A stretch of DNA of 32,594 nucleotides from Syntrophomonadaceae bacterium (GTDB lineage: Bacteria; Bacillota; Dethiobacteria; DTU022): the NCBI GenBank assembly GCA_007119965.1, contig SKOR01000037.1, forward strand, positions 1 to 32,594, read 5' to 3'. Below are positions 24,492 to 32,571 of the stretch, piece by piece. A model generated the notes under the pieces. The model saw only the letters and a program-made list of their open reading frames with translations. It searched no databases and was not told where the DNA came from. Every line of letters starts with the position of its first letter. Position 1 is the stretch's first letter. Position numbers and translations under genes: made by a program.

Positions 24492-25440
24492 ACCGAAAAC
24501 AGGCAAAATACCGCTCTTGATTGTGGCCGGACCAACTGCCACTGGTAAATCTGCCCTGGCTATGGAATTGGCCGTCCGGTTGAATACCGACATTATCAGC
24601 GCCGATTCGGCCCAGGTATACCGGGGCCTCGATATCGGTACCGCCAAACCGGCAGCAGAAGAACAGCGACAGGTTAAGCATCACCTGATCGATCTTGTAG
24701 ATCCCGATCAGGGCTTCAGCGCGGCAGACTTCCAAATGGAAGCTGACCTGATTATCGGGCAGCTCTGGCAGGGCGGCAAATTGCCCCTCATGGCCGGCGG
24801 GACCGGGCTATATATTAAAGCGGTTACCGATCGCTTTGCTTTCGGCCCGAAAGGCGCCGACCCGGAAATAAGGGCTGCTTTAGAAAAGCAAACCGGCGCT
24901 GAAGGCCTGGATTACCTGTACAGCAGGTTGAAAAGAATCGACCCGCAGGCGGCGGAAAGAATACACCCCCATGACCGGAAAAGGATTACCAGGGCCCTGG
25001 AAGTTTATGCCCTGGAAGGCAAACCTATCTCCGAACAGGTTGCGCAGACGAAAAACCGCGAATCGCCGTACCGCTTGATCTATTTCGCCCTCAGCATGGA
25101 GCGCGGAGCGCTTTATGAAAGGATCGACAAAAGGGTCGATACCATGATGGGGCAGGGTTTCCTTGACGAGGTGCGTGGCCTTTATGCCAGGGGTTACAAT
25201 CAAAAAAGCCCCGGGATGCAGATTCTCGGCTACAGGCAGCTGTTGAGCTATTTACAGGGGATAATGAGCCTTGAGGAAGCAGTAGCCGAAATCAAGAAGC
25301 AGACCCGTAATTTTGCAAAACGCCAGCTGACCTGGTTCCGCCGGGAAAAACGGATCGAGTGGGTTGAAATTAACGAAATGATATCTTTTAATGATCTTGC
25401 AGAAAATATTTACCTGAAAGTGAAGGATATAACCCAGTGA
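24481..25440 (+). CDS. miaA: tRNA dimethylallyltransferase
   Basis: A 319-residue prenyltransferase adding dimethylallyl to N6 of A37, the substrate of MiaB. It has the P-loop [11 protein letters not shown], the [18 protein letters not shown] signature and GGTGLYIKA. The start is GTG 24481 within the end of mutL, so translation is coupled. The order mutL-miaA-hfq is a classic bacterial arrangement. Confidence 0.95.
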   Translation: MNPEPKTGKIPLLIVAGPTATGKSALAMELAVRLNTDIISADSAQVYRGLDIGTAKPAAEEQRQVKHHLIDLVDPDQGFSAADFQMEADLIIGQLWQGGKLPLMAGGTGLYIKAVTDRFAFGPKGADPEIRAALEKQTGAEGLDYLYSRLKRIDPQAAERIHPHDRKRITRALEVYALEGKPISEQVAQTKNRESPYRLIYFALSMERGALYERIDKRVDTMMGQGFLDEVRGLYARGYNQKSPGMQILGYRQLLSYLQGIMSLEEAVAEIKKQTRNFAKRQLTWFRREKRIEWVEINEMISFNDLAENIYLKVKDITQ

Positions 25441-25490
25441 CGGGCGAATATAAACAGCTGAAGGCAACAGAAATGAAGGGAGCCAGATAT

Positions 25491-25760
25491 ATGAAAGGCG
25501 CAGTTAATTTACAGGATACTTTTCTTAACCAGGCTCGCAAAGAAAACATGTTAACCACGGTATTTTTGGTCAACGGGTATCAAATTAAGGGGGTTGTCCG
25601 CAGTTTTGATAACTTTACCCTGCTTTTGGAAGTAGAAGGCAAGCAGCAGCTTGTTTACAAGCATGCTGTCTCTACGATCATACCGATGCGCAACATTAAC
25701 CTGAGAACGACGGAAGATGAAAATGGCGGGGAAGAAGCTCCGGCAAACGACGCAGAATAA
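25491..25760 (+). CDS. hfq: RNA chaperone Hfq
   Basis: An 89-residue Sm-like hexameric RNA chaperone that mediates small RNA-mRNA pairing. It begins [14 protein letters not shown], contains Sm1 ([13 protein letters not shown]) and Sm2 ([10 protein letters not shown], the Hfq YKH signature), and has an acidic C-terminal tail rich in Glu and Asp, longer than that of Bacillus Hfq. ATG 25491 is chosen because AAGGGAG at 25476-25482 precedes it and it matches the family start; an open frame from 25437 is artefactual. It is followed by a strong terminator, ending the miaB to hfq unit. Confidence 0.95.
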   Translation: MKGAVNLQDTFLNQARKENMLTTVFLVNGYQIKGVVRSFDNFTLLLEVEGKQQLVYKHAVSTIIPMRNINLRTTEDENGGEEAPANDAE

Positions 25761-25779
25761 ATAAGTTTTTATAGACTGA

Positions 25780-25814
25780 AAAAAAAAGACACTTGGCAAG
25801 GGTGTCTTTTTTTC
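25780..25814 (+). terminator. Strong terminator after hfq
   Basis: AAAAAAAGACAC (about 25781-25792) pairs with GTGTCTTTTTTT (25802-25813) around an 8 to 9-nt loop. The A tract on one side and T tract on the other would let it work in both directions. Confidence 0.92.
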
Positions 25815-25851
25815 AGTATCAGGCAGATTTCACAGCGGAGAGGGGTGGCTG

Positions 25852-27132
25852 ATGAATAACAAGGAGAAAGCAATATTGGTCGGCTTGAACACAGGCAGGA
25901 GCAGTCCTGGTATTGAACAATCCATGGAAGAGTTGACCCTGCTGGCTGACACTGCAGGCGCCCTGGTTCTCGATCAGGTAATCCAGAACAGGGAGACGCC
26001 CGACAGGGCTTATTATATCGGCAAAGGCAAAGCCGAAGAGCTGGCTGCTTTAGTCCAAATGCATGATGCAGATATGGTTATCTTTAATGAAGAGCTTTCA
26101 CCGTCCCAGATTCGCAACCTTGACCGGGTAATCGAGGTTAAGGTAGTCGATCGGACAGCCCTGATTCTCGATATATTTGCCCGCCGCGCGCTGTCCCGTG
26201 AAGGTAAGCTGCAGGTTGAGCTGGCCCAGCTGCATTACCTGCTTCCCCGCCTGATCGGGCTGGGCAACCAGTTGTCGCGCCTGGGGGGCGGAATCGGGAC
26301 CAGGGGCCCCGGGGAAACCCAGCTCGAGGTTGACCGCAGGGTTATCCGCCGCAAGATCAGCGACCTGAAAAAAGAGATCACTTCGTTAAGGAAACAGCGC
26401 CAACTGCACAGGCAGAAGCGCAAGCGAAACCGTTTTAGCGTGATCAGCCTGGTCGGTTACACGAATGCAGGTAAATCAACACTGCTCAATACTATGACCG
26501 GGGCTGATCTTTATACTGAAGACAAAGTTTTTGCCACCCTTGATCCGATGGTCAGGCGGGGCTCAGTCGACAGCGGCAAGGAAGTGCTCTTCACTGACAC
26601 CGTCGGCTTTATCGAGAAATTACCCAGACAGCTGGTCACTGCATTTCAGGCTACCCTGGAAGAAATAGCCGAAGCCGATGTTCTGCTACACATCATTGAT
26701 TTAAACCACCCTGACCATGTTAACCAGATCAGGGTTGTCCGTGAGCACCTGGCCAAAATTGACCCGGACTACCATCTGCGTGAAATACTGGCCTTTAATA
26801 AAACCGATCTTGCCGATGACGAAACCCAGAGGGCTTACCTTTCCCGGGAGTTTCCCGGGGCTGCTTTCGTATCGGCCCGGACGGGGGAAGGGGTGGAGTC
26901 CTTAAAAGAAAACATCGCCGCTTTTTTAAGCAAGCAGCGATGCCGTTTAAAGCTATATCTCCCTTACAGCGAAGGGAAGCTGTATGCTGAACTACAGGAG
27001 CGGGGTGATCTTCAAAGTGTTCAGTACAGGGATGAACATATAGAAATTATCGCTGTCGTTGAGCAGGATCTGGCTGATAAGGTTAAGCCCTATATTACTT
27101 CAACCGGTAAAAACAGGGGCTGCCGGCCGTAA
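25852..27132 (+). CDS. hflX: Ribosome-associated GTPase HflX
   Basis: A 426-residue GTPase that binds the 50S subunit and splits or rescues stalled or heat-damaged ribosomes. The N-terminal HflX domain (residues about 1-180) ends in the GGIGTRGPGETQLEVDRR signature; the coiled-coil linker follows; the G domain has G1 GYTNAGKST, G3 DTVGF and G4 NKTD. ATG 25852 is preceded by GGAGAGGGG. It is separated from hfq by the terminator, so it needs its own promoter, which I could not find in the 38 bases between. It converges on lexA. Confidence 0.95.
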   Translation: MNNKEKAILVGLNTGRSSPGIEQSMEELTLLADTAGALVLDQVIQNRETPDRAYYIGKGKAEELAALVQMHDADMVIFNEELSPSQIRNLDRVIEVKVVDRTALILDIFARRALSREGKLQVELAQLHYLLPRLIGLGNQLSRLGGGIGTRGPGETQLEVDRRVIRRKISDLKKEITSLRKQRQLHRQKRKRNRFSVISLVGYTNAGKSTLLNTMTGADLYTEDKVFATLDPMVRRGSVDSGKEVLFTDTVGFIEKLPRQLVTAFQATLEEIAEADVLLHIIDLNHPDHVNQIRVVREHLAKIDPDYHLREILAFNKTDLADDETQRAYLSREFPGAAFVSARTGEGVESLKENIAAFLSKQRCRLKLYLPYSEGKLYAELQERGDLQSVQYRDEHIEIIAVVEQDLADKVKPYITSTGKNRGCRP

Positions 27133-27161
27133 TAAAAGAGGTTCTTTTGCATAGGCCTTAA

Positions 27162-27770
27162 TCAAACCCTGCGGAATAAGCCGATTACCTTACCTAATAT
27201 TTTTACTTCGCTGACCAGCATAGGCTCGTAAGCTTCATTTTCGGGCTGGAGGCGGTAGCTGCCATTTTCACGGTAAAAGCGCTTCACCGTGGCCTCATCA
27301 TCGAGCAGGGCGGCAACAATTTCTCCGTTTTCAGCCGTAGTCTGCTGCCTGATGATCACGTAGTCACCGTCATTGATTCCTGCGCCGATCATGCTTTCCC
27401 CCGAGACTTTCAGGACGAAACAGTCTTCGCCGGTTGATAAGTGTTCGGGAACGGGAAAGTAGCCTTCCCTGTTTTCTTCAGCCAGGATCGGCTGTCCCGC
27501 GGTAATACTGCCGACCAGGGGGGCAAAAGAGCATTTCATTTCAGGATCTCCTGCAGCATTTTTGAGCAATTTGATCGCCCTCGGTTTTGTCGCCATTTTC
27601 GAAATGTAACCTTTTTCCTGCAAGATGTCCAAATAGCTGTGAACGGTAGCAGTTGACCTGATATTAAGAGCTTTGCAGATTTCCCTGACAGATGGAGGAT
27701 AATTCCATTTTGCCACTTCCTGCTCGATAAAATCGAGCACCCTTTTCTGCTTATCAGTTAGCGGCTCCAA
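27162..27770 (-). CDS. lexA: LexA repressor
   Basis: A 202-residue SOS repressor and self-cleaving S24 peptidase. The N-terminal winged helix (residues 1-65, PPSVREICKALN, STATVHSYL) binds DNA; the cleavage site is A91-G92 in GSITAGQP; the catalytic dyad is S126 (SGESM) and K163 (ATVKRF). The start is TTG 27770, supported by AAGGGGTGAT just upstream on the minus strand, nearly the full anti-shine-dalgarno complement. The last bases are 29 away from convergent hflX. Confidence 0.94.
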   Translation of the reverse strand: MEPLTDKQKRVLDFIEQEVAKWNYPPSVREICKALNIRSTATVHSYLDILQEKGYISKMATKPRAIKLLKNAAGDPEMKCSFAPLVGSITAGQPILAEENREGYFPVPEHLSTGEDCFVLKVSGESMIGAGINDGDYVIIRQQTTAENGEIVAALLDDEATVKRFYRENGSYRLQPENEAYEPMLVSEVKILGKVIGLFRRV

Positions 27771-27802
27771 ATGATCACCCCTTTTGGTATAATTTGTAGA
27801 TC

Positions 27803-27808
27803 ATTATA
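27803..27808 (-). promoter_or_regulatory. Likely -10 box of lexA
   Basis: A perfect TATAAT on the minus strand, with only a weak -35 (TTTTCT) at 17 bases. I found no CGAAC-N4-GTTCG type SOS operator in this 88-base gap. Confidence 0.4.
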
Positions 27809-27858
27809 TCACAATATTTCTGAAAAGAAAACTCCTGTTTGCTTTTAACTCCGCTGCT

Positions 27859-29412
27859 TTACTTTCTTGTTTCACCGTCACCGTTGATCCTGAGCAGCTT
27901 GTTTAAACCGTTCAGGTAGGACTTGACACTGGCTTCGATGATATCGGTGCTGGTGCCGCGCCCGGTTATTGTGCGGTCCTGGTAAGACATTTCGACCTGG
28001 ACTTCACCCAGTGCGTCGCGTCCCTGGGTGACAGCATTGAGACGGTAGTTATCAAGTCCGATACTCAGCCCGGTTATCTTATTTATGGCATTGTAAGCGG
28101 CATCGATAGGCCCTGCTCCGATTGCGACTTCTTCTATGGTACCACCGTCCTCTTTTTTTAACCTGACGATAGCAGCCGGAATGCTGGTGCTTCCGCTGAT
28201 TGTCTGCAGGTAATCAAGCTTGTACCTCGGTTCGGTGAAAGAGAGGTGGTCTAACACAAGAGCTTCTATGTCCTCCGGGTAAACTTCTTTCTTTTTATCA
28301 GCCAGCTCAACAAAATAGCCGTATATTGTCTCCAACTGCCCGGGAGTCAGGGAGAAGTTCAGCTTGTTTAACTGATCCATTACCGCATGCCTTCCGCTGC
28401 GTGCCGTAAGGCACATCTGGGCAGCCTTGCCGCCAATTAATTCAGCATCTATAATCTCGTAGGTTTCTTTATTCTTTAATATACCGTCCTGGTGAATACC
28501 TGAGGAATGAGCGAAAGCGTTCAGGCCGACCACAGCCTTGTTAACCGGGACAGCAATACCGGTCAGCTTGCTGACCAGGCGGCTGGTCCTGTATATCTCA
28601 GAAAAATTGAGATCCGTGTAATAGGAGAAGTGGTTTTGCCTGATACGCAGGGCTACAGCTATTTCCTCCAGGGCAGCATTCCCGGCCCGCTCACCAATGC
28701 CATTAATGTTGCATTCAATCTGACGGGCCCCGTTTTTAACAGCTTCAAGTGAGTTTGCCACGGCCATCCCCAAATCGTCATGGCAGTGGACGCTGATAAT
28801 AACTTTGTCCATGCCGGGCACGTTTTCCCTCAGGCGCCCGATCAGGGCCCCGAATTCCTCGGGAACGGCATAGCCGACAGTGTCGGGAATGTTAATTGTT
28901 GTCGCGCCTGCCTTAATTACCGCTTCTAAAAGCTCATAGAGGTATTCTTCCCGCGCCCTGGTGGCGTCTTCAGGGGAATACTCAATATCGCTTGTAAAAC
29001 GGCCGGCATATTTGACTGCTTCAACAGCCTGTTCCATAAGCAGGTGCGGATCTTTTTTCAGTTTATGCTCCATGTGGATATCAGAAGCCCCTAAAAAAAC
29101 ATGAATGCGCGGTCGTTCAGCTTCCCTGACCGCTTCCCAGGCAGCATCAATATCGCCCTGAACAGCCCTGGCCAGTCCGCAGATGACCGGGCCTTTGACC
29201 TCCCTGGCAATATCCCGGACAGCCTTTTTTTCACCTGGCGAGGAAACAGGGAAGCCGGCTTCAATAATGTCAACACCCAGGCGGGCCAGCTGCCTGGCCA
29301 CTTCAAGTTTCTCTTCGTAGTTCAGGCGCGCACCGGGTGTTTGTTCACCGTCGCGCAAAGTGCTGTCAAACAGGTAAATCTTCTCCGACCCAATTTTTCC
29401 CGTCAATTGCAT
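27859..29412 (-). CDS. leuA: 2-isopropylmalate synthase
   Basis: A 517-residue cytoplasmic enzyme condensing acetyl-CoA with 3-methyl-2-oxobutanoate, the first committed step of leucine synthesis. The DRE-TIM barrel starts with DSTLRDGEQTPGA; HCHDDLGMAVANS and NGIGERAGNAALEE complete the metal site; a C-terminal LeuA allosteric dimer domain (residues about 380-510) mediates leucine feedback. ATG 29412 follows CGGAGTGA. Upstream lies a leucine T-box leader. Unlike the NifV-like paralogue at 13429 it has the regulatory domain, which supports the assignment. Confidence 0.94.
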   Translation of the reverse strand: MQLTGKIGSEKIYLFDSTLRDGEQTPGARLNYEEKLEVARQLARLGVDIIEAGFPVSSPGEKKAVRDIAREVKGPVICGLARAVQGDIDAAWEAVREAERPRIHVFLGASDIHMEHKLKKDPHLLMEQAVEAVKYAGRFTSDIEYSPEDATRAREEYLYELLEAVIKAGATTINIPDTVGYAVPEEFGALIGRLRENVPGMDKVIISVHCHDDLGMAVANSLEAVKNGARQIECNINGIGERAGNAALEEIAVALRIRQNHFSYYTDLNFSEIYRTSRLVSKLTGIAVPVNKAVVGLNAFAHSSGIHQDGILKNKETYEIIDAELIGGKAAQMCLTARSGRHAVMDQLNKLNFSLTPGQLETIYGYFVELADKKKEVYPEDIEALVLDHLSFTEPRYKLDYLQTISGSTSIPAAIVRLKKEDGGTIEEVAIGAGPIDAAYNAINKITGLSIGLDNYRLNAVTQGRDALGEVQVEMSYQDRTITGRGTSTDIIEASVKSYLNGLNKLLRINGDGETRK

Positions 29413-29684
29413 TCACTCCGTTTCTTTCTGAAATTAACAGATATAATTTGTAAACCAAATATGTAAATTTGTCGGACAGGCACAGGCGGCCTGTGCATTT
29501 CCGGTAGTTTTAAGCCAGACAGTTTTGCACTTCTCTGCCGTATGGAGCAGCGGCTCCGACGGCCACCGCTGCCTGACCTCCCGCGAACCGGGAAAACTGC
29601 TTCGCTAACGGCTGAGGGAAGATCCGGATTCTACCTGGGGCGCCGTGAGCAGATGGAATCTGTTTGAGCAGGGCGGGGAAGAGG
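29413..29684. other. 272-base gap between T-box leader and leuA; hairpins only
   Basis: No gene is seen. The gap holds a small hairpin GCACAGGC/GCCTGTGC around 29479-29496, a longer one GCAGCGG (29547-29553) with CCGCTGC (29566-29572), and a degenerate copy of the short dispersed repeat at about 29619-29655 (GATCCGGATT, later GTGAGCAGATGG). It would be an unusually long spacer within the leuA mRNA. Confidence 0.5.
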
Positions 29685-29948
29685 AAATAAAAAACTTCCG
29701 CCTAAGAGACGAAAGTATATTTCCGTGGTACCACTCTTCTTAGCAGCATAAAATCTACCGCCCACTCTTTATAATAACGGAAGTCTCCGGCCAGGCCTAT
29801 TTTTGATCTAACCCGATCAATTTCGGTTGGCGGCTAACGGAGGAGTTCACAGTATTTATCATGCCGCCTCGCACCTAACGGCGGCTCTCTGTTAATGACG
29901 CATCCTGCTAATAGTTCCGATCATTGCCTTTGTTGGTATTCAGCTTTT
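29685..29948 (-). promoter_or_regulatory. Leucine-specific T-box leader of leuA
   Basis: On the minus strand the T-box core AAGAAGAGTGGTACCACGG is at 29741-29723. Stem I has ACAGAGAGCCGCC and the GGTGCGAGGCGG distal block, then GAACTCC with CTC (29845-29843) in the specifier position, a leucine codon read by tRNA-Leu(GAG). Past the antiterminator region, CTAAGA and TCTTAG arms and a T6 tract near 29690 form the terminator. Uncharged tRNA-Leu should stabilise the antiterminator and allow leuA transcription. Confidence 0.9.
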
Positions 29949-29952
29949 ATAA

Positions 29953-29981
29953 AGGTTACCTAATAACGGTAAGCTTGTCAA
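29953..29981 (-). promoter_or_regulatory. Promoter of the T-box/leuA unit
   Basis: On the minus strand TTGACA (29981-29976), 17-base spacer, TAACCT (29958-29953). Transcription would begin at about 29946, just before stem I. Confidence 0.65.
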
Positions 29982-30009
29982 GTATTTTTAAGCGCATGGG
30001 AATCAAAAC

Positions 30010-30038
30010 TTGACAAAAGTGCGGAAATCACTCAGAAT
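30010..30038 (+). promoter_or_regulatory. Promoter of the recombinase gene
   Basis: TTGACA (30010-30015), 17-base spacer, CAGAAT (30033-30038). It is back-to-back with the leuA promoter, with 28 bases between the two -35 boxes. Confidence 0.5.
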
Positions 30039-30109
30039 ATAAATATAATTCCATTATTTAGTGCTTAGTTCCGCAGGCCCGTTAATTGGTATTAAATGGA
30101 TGGTGAACT

Positions 30110-31180
30110 ATGAGCACTCCGAAAAGGGTACCTTCGGTACTAAATAGCTATGAACAGCTTGCCCTGTTAAAACAGCCCAATCCCAGGGCCCCAACAGGGC
30201 TTAGAAACCTTTGTATAATCAGCTTGATGCTTAAGATTGGTTTGCGGGTCAGTGAAATAATCAATCTCAAAAGCGTTGATCTTGACTGGGAAAAGGGGGA
30301 GGCCTGCATCAGGGGCAGCGGGGCAGCAAAAGAACGCACGCTTTGGATAGACAGCCCGGAATTAACGCTGCTTAAAAGATGGCGCCAGGTTAAACCGCAG
30401 GAAAGCGAGTTTCTCTTTACGACCCTCGAAGGTTCCCGGCTTAAAGACCGCTATATAAGGGAAATGGTCAAACGCCTGGCCCGTAAAGCAGGCATTGATA
30501 AGGATGTTTACCCTCACCTTTTGAGGTATACTTTTGCCGTAGAATTTATGCGGGAAACCAGGGACATTAACCTGCTCCAGGACGCCCTGGGCCACAGGGA
30601 CTCGACCGCTACCCAGGTGTATACTAAACTATTATTCAATGAATATAAAGACGCCTATATGTCAGACAATTTACTCAAACGCAGCGGAATGCCTGTAAAA
30701 AGCGATCAACAGCAGCGCATTACGGTAAATGAAAACATTTTCAGCCGTGGAGGACAAATAAATTCTCCCGCTGACCAATCTGAAAGCGCACTGTGCAGCG
30801 ATCATGCCTGCACAAGTATAACTGCTCACCGACAAGCCGAAACGGGCCTGAAAAATATACCTGGTCATAAAGCTGAAACTGATCCCGGGGAACCAGGCAG
30901 AAGAGAGCCGGCTGGAGAAGGAGTACTTGAGAAGGGCTCAGGTATCCGGGCAGGTGTTAATAAGCCCGCAGGGGCCGAATACTTACCCGGGCTGCAGAAA
31001 ACTGATATGCCTGAACCAAGTATTATGCTGGATGATGAAGAAAATGCCGGGCAGAAGAAAATCAGAATACCGGCCATAAAATGCAGCAGCTGCAATTATA
31101 TTCTGCGTATCAAAGCTGATTGTCCTCAATGCGGAGTAAAATTTACCGAAATATTGGAACACTGGCGCAGGAATATCTAG
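30110..31180 (+). CDS. Minimal tyrosine recombinase with C-terminal zinc ribbon
   Basis: A 356-residue protein. Residues about 10-180 are the catalytic domain of XerC/D-type tyrosine recombinases: R46 in GLRVSEI, H136 and R139 in HLLRY, H152 in LGHRDS, and the nucleophile Y161. The box usually written HxLRHTFA has Tyr for the second His (LRYTFA). The N-terminal SAM-like core-binding domain is missing; only about 20 residues precede the catalytic fold. Residues 190-310 are low-complexity and probably disordered, and 315-345 form a C2C2 zinc ribbon (C315, C318, C328, C331) with the hydrophobic CxxC core. I know of no well-characterised Xer enzyme with this tail; role (mobile element, site-specific inversion or regulation) is open. 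No att sites are recognised. ATG 30110 has only a weak upstream ribosome binding site. Confidence 0.8.
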   Translation: MSTPKRVPSVLNSYEQLALLKQPNPRAPTGLRNLCIISLMLKIGLRVSEIINLKSVDLDWEKGEACIRGSGAAKERTLWIDSPELTLLKRWRQVKPQESEFLFTTLEGSRLKDRYIREMVKRLARKAGIDKDVYPHLLRYTFAVEFMRETRDINLLQDALGHRDSTATQVYTKLLFNEYKDAYMSDNLLKRSGMPVKSDQQQRITVNENIFSRGGQINSPADQSESALCSDHACTSITAHRQAETGLKNIPGHKAETDPGEPGRREPAGEGVLEKGSGIRAGVNKPAGAEYLPGLQKTDMPEPSIMLDDEENAGQKKIRIPAIKCSSCNYILRIKADCPQCGVKFTEILEHWRRNI

Positions 31181-31250
31181 GGGGGAGGATGTTCTACAAG
31201 TTAAAATAAACCTTATGCAACTTCCGATAATACATCTTATGTTAACTAAA

Positions 31251-31290
31251 AAAGGGAGGCCTGTTTTTGTAAAGGTTTGAGCCTCCCTTT
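31251..31290. terminator. Hairpin after the recombinase gene
   Basis: AAAGGGAGGC (31251-31260) pairs perfectly with GCCTCCCTTT (31281-31290) over a 20-nt loop. On the plus strand the T tract is limited to the stem end; on the minus strand the stem leads into T6. It may terminate either strand. Confidence 0.6.
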
Positions 31291-31384
31291 GAGATGTTAA
31301 ACAGGCTTTTTTGCCCTTATATCTATATAAGTGAACTGCTTATTGTTATAATGGTATTTGAACCTGTTCACGTTTCTGAAGTTA

Positions 31385-31415
31385 ACCGCACAGCTGCAGG
31401 TTAACTGAACAGAAC
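31385..31415 (+). repeat. Short dispersed palindromic repeat, copy near lipoprotein gene
   Basis: CAGCTGCAGG (31391-31400) is followed by TTAACTGAACAGAACCGG. The right half of the family is intact, while the GATCCGGATC half is replaced by GTTAACCGCA. Confidence 0.55.
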
Positions 31416-31463
31416 CGGTAAAGTATTTTGTTCGCAAGGTTTTTACCTGGAGGTAATTTAAAA

Positions 31464-32384
31464 GTGCTTAAAATGCCGCTTCTGAAAATATACTTAAAAA
31501 TATTTGTCCTTGCCTCCCTCCTCCTTCTGAGTTCCTGTGCCGGACAGCCTTCCGGTCCGGGCCGGGCAGAAGGGCAGGCCACCGGGGAGGAAAAGGCCGG
31601 CGCTGAAAACGGCGCGGGAAACACGGAACAGGATTTGAAACAAGAACCTGACAATACAGCAGCCGAACCGGCACAAGAAGAGCTGATCGCGATTCCACGT
31701 GTCGGCATCTACAGCGGCCGTGGCAGCTGGGATGTCAACGTGGAGGCTTTTAAAAACTTTTTCAGCCATTACGGGATCGACTACGCAGTATTCGACGAAG
31801 AGGAGGCCGCCATGCTGGATTTCAGGGAACATTTTGAAATAATTCTCTTCCCGGGCGGGTTTGCGGCTGAATACAAGAATTTTATCGCCGATCACGGCAA
31901 TATACGCGCTTTTATCGAAGAAGGCGGATTATTTGTAGGCAGTTGTGCCGGCGCATATTACGCTTCTGATATTCTACGCTGGCAGGGCACTGACCACGAA
32001 TACCCCCTGAAGCTTTTTGACGGCAGGGGAGTCGGCCCTTTATCCGGCCTCGTGGGCTGGGGGGAAATTGCCGCCTTCAACCTGGAGCAGGATCACCCGG
32101 CCAACGAAGGCTTTGAGCAGTCTCTTGACTTCTACTACTTCGACGGGCCCTATTTTGAACCATATGGCGGCAGTGTTACAATCGAAGTCCTGGCCCGCTA
32201 CGATATAAATGACGAGCCGGCTGTCATTGCCGGCCGCCTGGGTGAAGGCAAATACCTTCTCCTTGGCCCTCACCCTGAACTGGGAGGCTACTCTTCCGAC
32301 TCCCCTGACTTCAACAAGGCAGGGGGGGAAGGAGCTGTGTGGCCATGGCTCCATTCCTCCCTCCTCTGGCTTGCAAACTGGTAA
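31464..32384 (+). CDS. Lipoprotein with BPL_N/glutamine-amidotransferase-like domain
   Basis: A 306-residue protein with a lipoprotein signal: Lys-rich start, hydrophobic stretch and lipobox LSSC with Cys 25. A Gly/Glu/Ala-rich linker (26-78) follows, then a class-I glutamine-amidotransferase-like domain from about 80 to 300 resembling the N-terminal domain (BPL_N) of yeast-type biotin-protein ligase: VGIYSGRGSW, ILFPGGF, and GGLFVGSCAGAYYAS holding the nucleophile-elbow Cys near 161. A His within GPHPE near 275 is a candidate partner. Substrate unknown. GTG 31464 has GGAGGT nine bases upstream. Such domains are usually cytoplasmic, so surface anchoring is unusual. Confidence 0.8.
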   Translation: MLKMPLLKIYLKIFVLASLLLLSSCAGQPSGPGRAEGQATGEEKAGAENGAGNTEQDLKQEPDNTAAEPAQEELIAIPRVGIYSGRGSWDVNVEAFKNFFSHYGIDYAVFDEEEAAMLDFREHFEIILFPGGFAAEYKNFIADHGNIRAFIEEGGLFVGSCAGAYYASDILRWQGTDHEYPLKLFDGRGVGPLSGLVGWGEIAAFNLEQDHPANEGFEQSLDFYYFDGPYFEPYGGSVTIEVLARYDINDEPAVIAGRLGEGKYLLLGPHPELGGYSSDSPDFNKAGGEGAVWPWLHSSLLWLANW

Positions 32385-32515
32385 CGCCGCCTTGATGCCG
32401 AACCGGGCCTGCTGTTGTTGTTATGAGCCGACCGTAGCATAAAACTGGCCCAAAATGTTATAATTGTCATGATAACCGCAGCGAAACGGATAAACCTGCT
32501 CTGGTTTACTGCTTA

Positions 32516-32540
32516 AAACCCGGCAGGGGTTATTTTTAAA
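32516..32540 (+). terminator. Weak hairpin after the lipoprotein gene
   Basis: AACCC and GGGTT, with a loop of about six bases, followed by ATTTTT at about 32532. Short stem; low confidence as a terminator. Confidence 0.35.
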
Positions 32541-32571
32541 GAAACTTAAACAGGATGGTGACTTATATATT

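Noticed and set aside
25437-25490. Longer N-terminus for Hfq starting at 25437
   Set aside because: The added 18 residues are absent from Hfq proteins and a good ribosome binding site precedes ATG 25491.
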